A DNA stretch of 64,000 nucleotides, taken from contig NZ_FOAX01000001.1 in the NCBI RefSeq assembly GCF_900109775.1, forward strand, positions 1,674,001-1,738,000, given 5' to 3'. Below, piece by piece: positions 1 to 7,743 of the stretch (position 1 is the stretch's first letter; every line of letters starts with the position of its first letter). The translations under genes and the position numbers were made by a program. The notes under the pieces are model-generated. The model saw nothing but the letters and a program-made list of their open reading frames with translations. It was not told where the DNA came from and ran no database searches. The stretch is from Pseudoxanthomonas sp. GM95. Its GTDB lineage: Bacteria; Pseudomonadota; Gammaproteobacteria; Xanthomonadales; Xanthomonadaceae.

Positions 1-515
1 TCCTGCTTGGTCTGCGCCTGCTTGCACAGCTTGTTGCCCAGTTCGCGGAACGCATTCCAGGCCAGCGGCAGTACCTTGCCGCCGGCGCGCTCCAGATGGT
101 CATCCAGCTCCAAGGCAACGCCTGGCAGCAGATATAGACCGTGGACGCGATGGTCGGGCTCATCGACCGAGGCGCCCAGCGCGATGCCGGCCGTCAGCGG
201 CTCGCCCGTCTCCTGGTCGCGGAACACCAGGCTGATGTAGGTCGTGGCGGTACGTCGCTTGCGGCCATCGTCGCCGCTGCGATACACGCCAAGGCAGTAG
301 TCGCGGATCGAACGCGCGCGGCTGCTGCCGCCGGCCTGGGCATTGAAGCGGATCCGGCTGCGGTCGGCGCCCAGCAGCACGATCTGCAAGGCGTCGAGCA
401 GCGCGCTCTTGCCGGCGCCGTTGGGCGCGATGATGGCGCTGGTCGCATCCAGCTGAAGGGTCTGGGCCTCGAACAGGAAAAACTGGACCAGGTGGACGCG
501 CTCAAGCAGTTGCAT
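1..515 (-). CDS. jetC: Wadjet SMC-like ATPase JetC, N-terminal part (runs off the left edge)
   Basis: Only the first 171 codons are in the window; the rest lies to the left. The start is the ATG at 515, inside the end of jetB (14-base overlap). The translation opens MQLLERVHLVQFFLFEAQ and has a Walker A loop APNGAGKSALLDALQ at about residues 30-44, the layout of SMC/MukB/SbcC-type ATPase heads, in which the P-loop sits near the N terminus ahead of a long coiled coil. Order and overlap with jetA and jetB identify it as the motor subunit of a Wadjet (MksB-like) complex, which in characterised systems extrudes DNA loops and leads to cleavage of circular plasmids by JetD. JetD would be expected further left; it cannot be seen here. 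Confidence 0.85.
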   Translation of the reverse strand, partial: MQLLERVHLVQFFLFEAQTLQLDATSAIIAPNGAGKSALLDALQIVLLGADRSRIRFNAQAGGSSRARSIRDYCLGVYRSGDDGRKRRTATTYISLVFRDQETGEPLTAGIALGASVDEPDHRVHGLYLLPGVALELDDHLERAGGKVLPLAWNAFRELGNKLCKQAQTKQ

Positions 516-1137
516 CGTCGTCCTCCGTCAGTTCCTGGCTGTCCTGGCCCTGTTCGTCGTGGTTGTGCTGGTCCAGACGTTGCAGCCACTGCTCGCCCAC
601 CACTTCCACGATTGCCGGGCGCACCAGCAAGTGGAAGGGCTGCGGATCGTCGCCCTCGGTCTCCACCAGCCGGCACACGCCCCAGCGCTTGAGCGCACGT
701 GCCAGCAGGCGCAGCGCGCCCACCTCGGGCATCTGCCGCCCCGAAAAGGCCGGGTAGGCCTCCTGCAGCTCGGGCAGGTCGACCACGACCTCGCCCAGGT
801 CCTCGATCTGGCCCTGGCGCATGGCCTGATCGTAGCGATGGCGCAGGATCAGCAGCAGGATGGTTTCTTCCAGCGAGACCGGCGCGCCTTCACCGTGCTG
901 GGGCAAAGCCACCACGTAGCGATAGTGCGCGTTGCGCTCCAGCACGATGCCCAGCGGCTCGAGTGCGGACTTGAAGTCTTCCAGATGCGCTTCGATCAGG
1001 TGGTAGGCCACGCGCGAGCTGCGATCGCTGGCGTAAAGGACCTGCTCGGTGACCAGGCGATAGGCCGCGCGCTCGAAGTCCTGGACGGTGTACATCCCGT
1101 TCGAGGCCTGGCTCAAGGTGTTCCAACTGCGTTTCAT
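502..1137 (-). CDS. jetB: Wadjet subunit JetB (MksE-like, DUF4194 family)
   Basis: A 211-residue protein with the DUF4194/MksE look: winged-helix type segments, a central run ETILLLILRHRYDQAM, and an acidic C-terminal tail rich in Asp, Glu and Gln. MksE-like proteins bind the kleisin subunit (JetA) and modulate the SMC ATPase. The start ATG overlaps the jetA stop (ATGA, 1134-1137) and the 3' end overlaps the jetC start, so the three genes are translationally coupled in the canonical order jetA-jetB-jetC. Function is assigned from family resemblance and gene order together. Confidence 0.85.
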   Translation of the reverse strand: MKRSWNTLSQASNGMYTVQDFERAAYRLVTEQVLYASDRSSRVAYHLIEAHLEDFKSALEPLGIVLERNAHYRYVVALPQHGEGAPVSLEETILLLILRHRYDQAMRQGQIEDLGEVVVDLPELQEAYPAFSGRQMPEVGALRLLARALKRWGVCRLVETEGDDPQPFHLLVRPAIVEVVGEQWLQRLDQHNHDEQGQDSQELTEDDDATA

Positions 1138-2576
1138 GCGGCTTTTTGAATCCGGTGAATGACAAAGCGCGAGGCGCTCAGATGTGGCGTATCCAGGGGG
1201 CCGGCATCTGCGACCAGCTCGACGCGGAACCCGCGCAGCAGCCGGCCCAAGGGGTCTTCGCGGCGCAATCCGCCCTGGCGATGGCTGCGCAGCGCTAGGG
1301 TCAGCAGGGTCTGGTAGGCCCGGAAATCCTCGATCGAATCGATGCTCAGGACTGACGAGTCGACGCTCGCCTGCTGCTCCAGGTGGCGTCCGACATAGCG
1401 GGCCATGTCTTCGGGTGTGACCAGGCGGGCACGCTTGATCCGCCTGAGCAGGCTCAGGCGAGCGAGCTGTTCGGCGGTGGGTTGCTGGCTGGAATTGGCG
1501 CTTCGGGCGATCGTCTGGGGTTTCTGGCGCGGGGCGCGCAGGCGCTCGGCGCCCATCAGGCCGCCCGGGCCGACCGGCATGCGCAGCGCCTCTTCCGGCG
1601 CGTTGAGCGCGCCACGACAGGCGCGCTGCAGCAGGACATCGAGCTTGTCCGGGGCGCGAAGGCGGTAATCGATGAAGGCCAGGGCGCGGCGGTTGGCCTG
1701 GCGGATGTCATCGTCCAGGCGCCCCAGGTACTCGCCGATCCGGTCCAGCTCGTGCAGGCGCCGAAGGCTGCGCTGTAGGCGATGGCTGGCTCGCTCAGGA
1801 TCATGGCCGCCCAGGTGCTCGCCGTACCAGGACTGCAGCCGGTCACGCAGGTCGGTCGACTCGATCTGCTGAACCATGGCCAGGATCGAGCTGCGTCGCG
1901 CTAGCGGATGATCGGCTCGGTGCAGGTCGGCGTAATCGCCGATGAAGAACTGCCCCACATAGCGCTCGAACCACTGCCGGGCGAACTGTGCAGTACTCTC
2001 GGCCTTGCTGAGCTCGGGCATCAGGTCACGCACCTGCAGGCTCATGGACGAGAGCGAAACCAGCAGCTTGCGCGCCTGGTCGGCCGCTTCATCCAGCGCA
2101 TCGGCCCCTGCCCTGCCCTCGACCACCTGCTGCAGCTGCAGCTCGATGGAACGGACCTTGGCCGAGACGAAGGTCGGTCCGTGCTCACTGAAATCGATCA
2201 GGGTCGAAAGGAACTGGGCCACCAGCGGAGGCATGGACACCATCTCGCGCGCGCCCACCCGCTCCTGACGCAACCAGCCGGCGCTGCGGAAGCGCTCGTA
2301 CAGGGTCTGGGCACGCGCAGGCAATGGCGCATCGGGGATGTCGCCTTCCTCGGTTTCCCAGGGGTCGTCAGTCAGCAGATAGCGTTCGATCGCCGCGGTG
2401 ATTTCGCGGCGCGGCAAGCCCACGCTAGGCGGCATGGGCGCATCAGGACCGAAGAACTCGTCGAACAGCCGGCATAGCAACAGCCAGTGGTGCTCACGGT
2501 TCGGGGAGGCCAGGGGACGGAAAAGCTCGCCAGGGACCAGCTTGAAGAGCGAAAGCGAAGTTCCTGCTGTGGTCAA
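1134..2576 (-). CDS. jetA: Wadjet kleisin-like subunit JetA (MksF-like)
   Basis: About 480 residues. The N terminus LFKLVPGELFRPLASPNREH followed by winged-helix-type sequence and long helices fits the JetA/MksF kleisin, which bridges the SMC heads. An upstream ATG at 2618 would add 14 Arg/Gly-rich residues that look non-native. The TTG at 2574-2576 is preferred because a strong Shine-Dalgarno sequence (GGGAGGGG) lies about 5 bases upstream on the minus strand. It is the first gene of the jetABC run, divergent from the H-NS-like gene at 2757. The exact Wadjet subtype (DUF3375 or the JetA-family/DUF5716 version) cannot be fixed by eye; the N-terminal pattern favours the latter. Confidence 0.8.
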   Translation of the reverse strand: MTTAGTSLSLFKLVPGELFRPLASPNREHHWLLLCRLFDEFFGPDAPMPPSVGLPRREITAAIERYLLTDDPWETEEGDIPDAPLPARAQTLYERFRSAGWLRQERVGAREMVSMPPLVAQFLSTLIDFSEHGPTFVSAKVRSIELQLQQVVEGRAGADALDEAADQARKLLVSLSSMSLQVRDLMPELSKAESTAQFARQWFERYVGQFFIGDYADLHRADHPLARRSSILAMVQQIESTDLRDRLQSWYGEHLGGHDPERASHRLQRSLRRLHELDRIGEYLGRLDDDIRQANRRALAFIDYRLRAPDKLDVLLQRACRGALNAPEEALRMPVGPGGLMGAERLRAPRQKPQTIARSANSSQQPTAEQLARLSLLRRIKRARLVTPEDMARYVGRHLEQQASVDSSVLSIDSIEDFRAYQTLLTLALRSHRQGGLRREDPLGRLLRGFRVELVADAGPLDTPHLSASRFVIHRIQKAA

Positions 2577-2756
2577 GCCGCCCCTCCCTGTTCGGGCTGC
2601 ACACGATCGAAGGCGCACATCTTCTCAAAGTCCCGGGTGCGCGTCGCCCTGTTTTGGTGCGGGAGGGGCTGCGCCATCGGATCGGCGAAGCTTGCAGACC
2701 CCGGGCGCTTGTGCGGAGACTGAGGGACCATAGCCAACCTTCATCCCTGCTCGTCC
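2577..2756. promoter_or_regulatory. Divergent intergenic region between jetA and the H-NS-like gene
   Basis: The 180 bases separate the minus-strand Wadjet operon from the plus-strand H-NS-like gene, so both promoters should lie here. The jetA ribosome-binding site (GGGAGGGG on the minus strand, about 2581-2588) is clear. No confident -35/-10 pair or operator could be picked out. Confidence 0.4.
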
Positions 2757-3155
2757 ATGCCACCCAAATCCGCAGCGCCCGGCTCCACTGGAATCGGCAG
2801 GCCCACGATCGATCAGCAGATCGCACGCTCCGGCATGGATGACCAGGCCGTTTTGAAGGCCGTCATCGCAGAGGCGCACCGCCGGGTTCTGAGCCTGCTT
2901 GAGGGCCACTTTTCCTCATTCGACGCCAGGCAGCAGGACAAGATCCGGCGACTGGCCGGTGTCGCAAGGCCATCCCAGGTGCCGCGAACAGAGAAGAAGG
3001 ATGCGCCGCCGCGTTACTGGCTGCCGTTCAGTGGAGAAACCTGGTCAGGAATCGGCCGGCCTCCGAAGGCGTTTGCCGCATGGGAAGGAACCGTGGCCCA
3101 TACCGAGTGGAAGAAGAATCATCCAAACGAGCGCTTTCCCAGATTTCCGCAGTAA
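2757..3155 (+). CDS. H-NS-like nucleoid-associated DNA-binding protein
   Basis: 132 residues. The C-terminal half carries YWLPFSGETWSGIGRPPKAF, which matches the H-NS DNA-binding module (consensus near Y-x-P-x-tG-e-tWSG-x-GR-x-P-x-W) that recognises AT-rich DNA through the minor groove. The N-terminal half (about 30-70) is helical and could oligomerise, as in H-NS. The start is uncertain: ATG 2757 has no obvious Shine-Dalgarno, and an internal ATG at 2835 would remove a Pro/Gly-rich leader. H-NS proteins silence foreign DNA, so its place beside a Wadjet operon fits a genome-defence or silencing island; that role is inferred. Confidence 0.7.
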   Translation: MPPKSAAPGSTGIGRPTIDQQIARSGMDDQAVLKAVIAEAHRRVLSLLEGHFSSFDARQQDKIRRLAGVARPSQVPRTEKKDAPPRYWLPFSGETWSGIGRPPKAFAAWEGTVAHTEWKKNHPNERFPRFPQ

Positions 3156-3297
3156 GCCTTGGCAGTTGCCAGGCGCGAGGAGGGAACAGGCAGCGCGACG
3201 GGCAGCCAACGCGGCCGGTGGCGTCGCCGTCTTCTAGAATGGATGCGCAGCAACAGGCTCGAACATCCCTCGCCTGAGCACCAGACCAAGCGCCTCG

Positions 3298-5235
3298 ATG
3301 AGTTCTCTGTTCCACCTTCCCCTGTCCCCTGAAAGCAGCAAGTCCTTCCTGGAGGGGCGCAGCCCGTTCCAGGAGCCGATCGAGGCCGCGGCGATGTTTG
3401 CCGCCCTGACCCACTTCGGCCAGCGCAGGAACCCAGCCGAGCTTGAGCGTTTGGTGCAACAGGCCTATCCGCTGTTTGAGAGCCAGGCAGAGGCAGGACA
3501 CGCGCAGCTGCTGCAGATGCTCGACGGCCATCCAATGGATCTGGCCACCTTCCTGGATGGCCTTCTGGCCGACTCGATCAGCACCGCGCCCAGGCACCTC
3601 ATCGACCAGCGCAAGTGGCTCGCCAGCGATGGCGGCTACTCCTACCAGTTCCAGGACGAATGCGCTGCGTTGCTGGACACCTACGACATTGCCTTCCATC
3701 AGCCGGCCGCCGCGATCGATGACGATGAGCAGGAGCAGCCGTCCCCGGGAACCAGATCCGGCCAGCCCGCCAGGCTGGAGGGCACGCGCGAGCAGGCGGT
3801 GGTCGCCAGCATCGCCGCCTCTGCATCGCAGGAACGGATCGCGGTGGAGGCCTATGCGGGCACCGGCAAGACCTATCTGGTGCGCATGCTCCAGGAGCAC
3901 CTGCCCGGAGGCTTCACCTACGTCGCCCCGAGCCAGGCGCAGATCCACGGCTACGAACGCGCAGCCGGCAAAAGTGAACCAGGTCAGGCCTTCACCCTCA
4001 ACGGCCTGGCGTGGCGACTGCTACGAGGCTACGCCCGCGATGCTGGGATGAATTACGTTCCCAGCATTGGCGTCTCCGAGCTGAGCCTGTCCGAACAGGC
4101 CCAACTCGCGGGTATCGGCTCGATCGGTAACACCCGGCCTGAAGAGGTGATGCGACGCCTCTACGCCGCGATCCGCTCTTGGTGCTACACCGATGACACC
4201 GCGCTCGGAACGCGCCATTTCCTGCGCTCGCGCGTGCGCGAACCGCTGGAAATCCCCTACTACATCGCTGCCGCCTACCGGCTGTGGGACGCGATGTTCG
4301 CAAAGCCTCCACGGGCCGGGCGCATTTTCGACATCTGGCACGCACAGGTGGCCAAGTGGCTGGTGTTGCAAGGCGCCTGTCCTTCTACAAGCTACGGGAC
4401 GCTTCTGGTCGACGAGGCCCATGACCTTCCGCCGAGCTGGATCAGCCTGCTTGGAAGCTACCAGTCCGGCTGCATCCTGATGGGCGATCCGCACCAGAAG
4501 CTGCAGGGCTATTTCAGTCGGCCCGAGCGCTTCCAGAGCACCGCGATGCTGACTTCGCTAAGGATAGGCCTGGGCGCTGACCGCATGATCGAGCAGACGC
4601 TGGGCCTGGTCCCCGACCGCCAAATGGGCGAGTTTCGCTCTGCACGTGATCACATCACGCGCCTGCGCGCCTACGACAGCCCACGCGTGATGCCCGATCG
4701 AGGCCTGCGCCTGTATGGCAACGAGTGGGCCATGCTCGAAGCTGCCCTGCGCCTCAAGGCGGCCCAGGCACCGATCGGGATGCTTACGGCCAGCAGGCAG
4801 GCTCTGGAAAAGTCGGTACGCAACGCTTCGATCCTGTTTGAGAGCCTGGAGAGCTGGCATGGCCTGCAGGTCAACGGCTGCAGCACCCTGGATGAGCTGG
4901 TGCGCAAGTTCAACCGACAGGGACTGCAATCGATCGTGAGGTTGTTCGAACGCGGATTCACCGCGGCCAACTTCACGGAGCTGGCGACCTATACCCAGCA
5001 ATCGGCGCATGCCGAGCTGACCTTGGGGCTGATTGACCACTCCAAAAACCTGGAGTTCGACACCGTTGCCCTATCGCCTTGCTGCTACGAGGACGCCTCA
5101 CGGCAGCGTGGATTCTTGCCCGTGCATGCCTCGTACCTGGGCATGAGCCGGGCGCGTCATGAGCTTTGGGTTCCAGGCGATACGCTGGATCGACTGCACG
5201 ACCTCAACGCCGCAGGCGCTTCTGATCTGACCTGA
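3298..5235 (+). CDS. UvrD/Rep-like superfamily 1 DNA helicase
   Basis: 645 residues. The first 170 residues resemble no domain I recognise. Then come SF1 helicase motifs in order: motif I VEAYAGTGKTYL (about 183-194), motif II LLVDEAHDLPP (about 368-378), motif III ILMGDPHQKLQGY (about 393-405), motif V-like HSKNLEFDTVAL (about 581-592) and motif VI-like YLGMSRARHELWV (about 611-623). These are the ATP- and DNA-contacting motifs of UvrD/PcrA/FBH1-type 3'-5' helicases. It is smaller than UvrD and lacks a nuclease domain. It follows the H-NS-like gene in the same direction (142-base gap). A role with the divergent Wadjet genes is possible but unproven. Confidence 0.8.
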   Translation: MSSLFHLPLSPESSKSFLEGRSPFQEPIEAAAMFAALTHFGQRRNPAELERLVQQAYPLFESQAEAGHAQLLQMLDGHPMDLATFLDGLLADSISTAPRHLIDQRKWLASDGGYSYQFQDECAALLDTYDIAFHQPAAAIDDDEQEQPSPGTRSGQPARLEGTREQAVVASIAASASQERIAVEAYAGTGKTYLVRMLQEHLPGGFTYVAPSQAQIHGYERAAGKSEPGQAFTLNGLAWRLLRGYARDAGMNYVPSIGVSELSLSEQAQLAGIGSIGNTRPEEVMRRLYAAIRSWCYTDDTALGTRHFLRSRVREPLEIPYYIAAAYRLWDAMFAKPPRAGRIFDIWHAQVAKWLVLQGACPSTSYGTLLVDEAHDLPPSWISLLGSYQSGCILMGDPHQKLQGYFSRPERFQSTAMLTSLRIGLGADRMIEQTLGLVPDRQMGEFRSARDHITRLRAYDSPRVMPDRGLRLYGNEWAMLEAALRLKAAQAPIGMLTASRQALEKSVRNASILFESLESWHGLQVNGCSTLDELVRKFNRQGLQSIVRLFERGFTAANFTELATYTQQSAHAELTLGLIDHSKNLEFDTVALSPCCYEDASRQRGFLPVHASYLGMSRARHELWVPGDTLDRLHDLNAAGASDLT

Positions 5236-5685
5236 GGTCGATCAGACCAGGCGAGACACGCCGTTCCTTGTTGGACTGGAGTTGAAACTGGCGAAGCTGC
5301 AGCACCGTAGCGGTTGCACAGCAGGCCTTTTCTGTTGAGGCAGCTGAGGGCGGGGTGGACCCTGAAGCCGGCCGGCTGGTTTGGGGCTATGCGGGGACCC
5401 CGGCTTTCTCGAGCGAGGCTGCTCTAAGCCAAAAGTTTGCGGATTCGATGTCGCGACCATTGGCCCCATTTCGGGCAAATACGAGCCATGCACCCGGCGA
5501 TTCCTCATGGCCATTGCGCAAGTGTTGAGCAACGTCCACCGGTAGGTCCTGCCGCATGGGCTCTTGTAGTTCGCGCCAAGGAAATCAAATGATGTAAGAA
5601 AAGCACGCTACCGAGTGGACGCTGCGAAGACAGCATGACGACTGCTACCGGCCAAGAGCAGCCACGAGCGCTGGACATGATCGAC
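5236..5685. other. 450-base stretch without a supported gene
   Basis: Lies between the helicase stop and the convergent small membrane-protein gene. A 96-codon minus-strand reading frame (5242-5532) and a short plus-strand frame exist, but their Arg/Pro/Ser-rich translations look like high-GC frame shadows and no ribosome-binding site supports them. No RNA gene, repeat or mobile-element end was recognised. Confidence 0.5.
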
Positions 5686-6039
5686 CTAGGGGAGAAGCTG
5701 GATTCCGAAATTCTTCACGACCAAGGCAAACAGGACGAAGCACGCCACCGAGAGCCCCGCGCTCGACAGCAGCGTCACCCAGAAGCCCAATCGCGGCAGC
5801 AGCCACGGAAACACCAGGAACATCGGCAGGGTCGGAACCACGTACCAGAAGGTGTACCAGGCGTGGTTGGCGATCTTCGCCTCAGGCTGCTTCTCGGCAT
5901 ACAGCCAAACCAGGGACAACAAGGTGACCAGGGGCAATGCCGCTACCAAGCCACCTAGGCGGTCGCTCCGTTTGGCGAACTCTGATACCGCAACAACCAC
6001 CAGCGCGGTGATCGCATACTTGGTCGTAATCCACATCAT
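5686..6039 (-). CDS. Small four-helix membrane protein, DUF3147-like
   Basis: 117 residues from the ATG at 6039, chosen because AAGGGA lies about 7 bases upstream on the minus strand; the frame can be extended to 6087 without further support. The sequence has four hydrophobic segments (about residues 4-18, 30-48, 62-80 and 88-112), the first including ITALVVVAVSEFAKR. This pattern matches the DUF3147 family of small inner-membrane proteins, whose function is unknown. It lies 48 bases downstream of the dmeF-like gene on the same strand and may be co-transcribed with it. Confidence 0.65.
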   Translation of the reverse strand: MMWITTKYAITALVVVAVSEFAKRSDRLGGLVAALPLVTLLSLVWLYAEKQPEAKIANHAWYTFWYVVPTLPMFLVFPWLLPRLGFWVTLLSSAGLSVACFVLFALVVKNFGIQLLP

Positions 6040-6087
6040 GGCATGTCCCTTGGTCATCCGAGCAGGCACGCTACGGTACCGTTGCAA

Positions 6088-7065
6088 TCACACGACTGCA
6101 TGCTGGGGCTGATGGATTTCCACGGTGATATGGACCAGCTCCTCATGGATCCCTAGCGCTGTGCGCACATCATCGGCGCTAACCGGCGCGTCTGCGACTA
6201 GGCTCAGTACACAGGCGTATTTGTCGCCGCCCACCCGCCAGACGTGCAGGTCACTGATGGCCGCCTCGTAGGGCAGCTCTTCGATGACCTCCCGAACCTC
6301 GGCCACGACCGGTGCATCCATCTCTGCATCAAGTAACACCTTGCCGGTGCTGCGCAGCAGTCCCCAAGCCCACACGGTCACCAGCACCGCTCCGACGATG
6401 CCCATGGCTGGGTCCATCCACGTAGCGCCCCAGACCATGCCCACGATCAGCGCCACGATGGCCAGCACCGAAGTAGCCGCGTCAGCCACTACATGCAGAT
6501 AGGCAGCACGCAGATTGAGATCCTTGTGTCCGTGAGTGCCGTGGTCGTGGTGATCGCCATGACCGTGGCCGTGGCCGTGGCCGTGGCCGTGGCCGTGATC
6601 ATGACCATGCGAGTCCTTCAGCCACCAGGCGCACACTAGGTTGACGATCAGGCCAATGACCGCGATCAGGATGGCTTCCTGGTACTGGATCGGCTTAGGC
6701 GTAAAAAGGCGCTCGACCGATTGGAAAGCCATTAGTGCGGCGACACCAAGCAGAAGGATTGCACTGGTGTAACCGCCGAGGACCTCGACCTTCCATGTGC
6801 CAAAGGCAAACCGGTCATTGGCCGCGTGGCGCCTTGCGAATGCGTAGGCAAACAAGGCAAGCCCGAGCGCAAGCGCATGCGAGCTCATGTGCCAGCCGTC
6901 AGCCAGCAACGCCATGGAGTTGAGCATCCAGCCGCCAATGATCTCGACCACCATCATGATGGCCGTCAGGACCACAGCGCGCCGGGTGCTGCGTTCCGCC
7001 AATGGATTGCCACTACCAAAGGCATGGGAGTGGCTTCGCTGAACAGCCGTCGTTGAAATCGACAC
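6088..7065 (-). CDS. dmeF: DmeF-type cation diffusion facilitator (Co/Ni/Zn efflux)
   Basis: 325 residues, GTG start at 7065. Six hydrophobic helices and metal-site signatures ADGWHMSSHA (helix II) and HVVADAATSV (helix V) mark the CDF family; the DGWHMSSHA form is typical of DmeF proteins. The loop between helices IV and V (about 150-182) is a His/Gly/Asp-rich metal-binding segment encoded by a hexamer repeat. The C-terminal cytoplasmic domain (about 240-325) has the CDF ferredoxin-like pattern. CDF proteins exchange divalent metal for protons at the inner membrane. The gene is divergent from an RcnR-type regulator that keeps Co/Ni ligands, so cobalt or nickel efflux is the best guess. Confidence 0.88.
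   Translation of the reverse strand: MSISTTAVQRSHSHAFGSGNPLAERSTRRAVVLTAIMMVVEIIGGWMLNSMALLADGWHMSSHALALGLALFAYAFARRHAANDRFAFGTWKVEVLGGYTSAILLLGVAALMAFQSVERLFTPKPIQYQEAILIAVIGLIVNLVCAWWLKDSHGHDHGHGHGHGHGHGHGDHHDHGTHGHKDLNLRAAYLHVVADAATSVLAIVALIVGMVWGATWMDPAMGIVGAVLVTVWAWGLLRSTGKVLLDAEMDAPVVAEVREVIEELPYEAAISDLHVWRVGGDKYACVLSLVADAPVSADDVRTALGIHEELVHITVEIHQPQHAVV
6563..6597. repeat. CCGTGG hexamer microsatellite encoding the (His-Gly)n loop of DmeF
   Basis: Five perfect tandem CCGTGG units followed by a partial unit lie inside the dmeF-like gene and encode alternating Gly-His in the metal-binding loop. Copy-number change by slippage stays in frame and would lengthen or shorten the His-rich loop. 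Confidence 0.85.
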
Positions 7066-7129
7066 TTGGTGGGACCCTGAAGATAAGATACCCCCCCATG
7101 GTACCTTAACTACCCCCGGGAGGTATGCC
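7066..7129. promoter_or_regulatory. Divergent dmeF/dmeR promoter with two C/G-tract operators
   Basis: Two C-tract elements lie back to back: ATACCCCCCCATGGTA at 7088-7103 and ACTACCCCCGGGAGGTAT at 7109-7126. RcnR- and DmeR-type repressors bind G/C tracts flanked by T/A-rich inverted sequences of this form. The second element overlaps the Shine-Dalgarno (GGGAGGT) of the regulator gene, which suggests autoregulation as well as control of the efflux pump. Confidence 0.65.
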
Positions 7130-7402
7130 TTGGCTCATCTCAACAAAGACAAATCCAAATTGCTCGCGCGTGTGCGCCGGCTCAGAGGCCAGGTCGAAGC
7201 GCTTGAAAAGGCGCTGGATAAAGACGTGGACTGCGCTGCGCTCCTGACTCAGGTTGCTGCGGTCCGTGGCGCCTCACAGGGATTGATGGTCGAGCTGCTG
7301 GCCGACCACCTGAAGCACCACGTGGCGGAGCGCGATCAGTTGAAGGACCGAGAAGCAGCCGTCGAGGATGTCACGGCGATCCTGAAGAGCTACCTGAAGT
7401 AA
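7130..7402 (+). CDS. dmeR: RcnR/CsoR-family metal-sensing repressor (DmeR-like)
   Basis: 90 residues, all-helical CsoR/RcnR/FrmR family. The start is TTG 7130, supported by GGGAGGT about 5 bases upstream. Numbered from it, the protein has His3, Cys35, His60 and His64, the four ligands that define RcnR-type Ni/Co sensing (CsoR copper sensors use a Cys-His-Cys set instead). The N-terminal LLARVRRLRGQVEALEKAL is the family hallmark helix. Apo-protein should repress and metal binding should release the divergent efflux gene. The ligand set is visible in sequence; metal specificity is inferred. Confidence 0.88.
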   Translation: MAHLNKDKSKLLARVRRLRGQVEALEKALDKDVDCAALLTQVAAVRGASQGLMVELLADHLKHHVAERDQLKDREAAVEDVTAILKSYLK

Positions 7403-7743
7403 GCAAAGACGGCCAATCAAGACGCCGGGCTGAGAAGAGGACACATTGGCAGTCAAATCATCATGCACCGAGGTCCGCCAGTCCAACCGAAAAACAAACT
7501 TTGCGTCGGCTGTTTACGAACAGCCGAAGAGAATAAAAACTGGCGCAAATACACTGACCACAAACGCCACGCAATTTTCGCCGACCGCAACAGACGTACA
7601 GCCAAGCTTGAGAAATCTTCAAGCCGATGACGGCAGCTATCGGCCAGAAGCGACCAACCTGCCTCACACTAAATTGTCCTCAGGCAGTAAAGAAGAAGAC
7701 GCCCGTTGAAGACGCCTTCTTCCTTGAGCAATCCTGTTAAACG
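7403..7743. other. Intergenic stretch between dmeR and the TonB-dependent receptor
   Basis: 341 bases of visibly lower GC than the flanks. A TTG-initiated 87-codon frame (7446-7709) has a weak AGAGGA upstream, but its Ser/Thr/Asn-rich translation shows no recognisable fold and is not called. Around 7639-7652 is ATCGGCCAGAAGCG, close to ACCGGCCAGAAGCG at 49396-49409 beside the integron cassette. The right end holds a hairpin that probably terminates the receptor gene. Confidence 0.45.
7692..7722 (-). terminator. Hairpin downstream of the Oar-like receptor gene
   Basis: GAAGAAGACG (7692-7701) pairs with CGCCTTCTTC (7713-7722) with one mismatch, around an 11-base loop, 20 bases past the receptor stop. 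On the minus strand it is followed by a T/C-rich stretch. A plausible but weak intrinsic terminator. Confidence 0.45.

Noticed and set aside
5242..5532. Minus-strand 96-codon frame after the helicase gene
   Set aside because: Pro/Arg/Ser-rich translation without ribosome-binding site or known family.
7446..7709. TTG-initiated 87-codon frame after dmeR
   Set aside because: Only a weak upstream AGAGGA and a low-complexity Ser/Thr/Asn-rich product; more likely non-coding DNA of lower GC.
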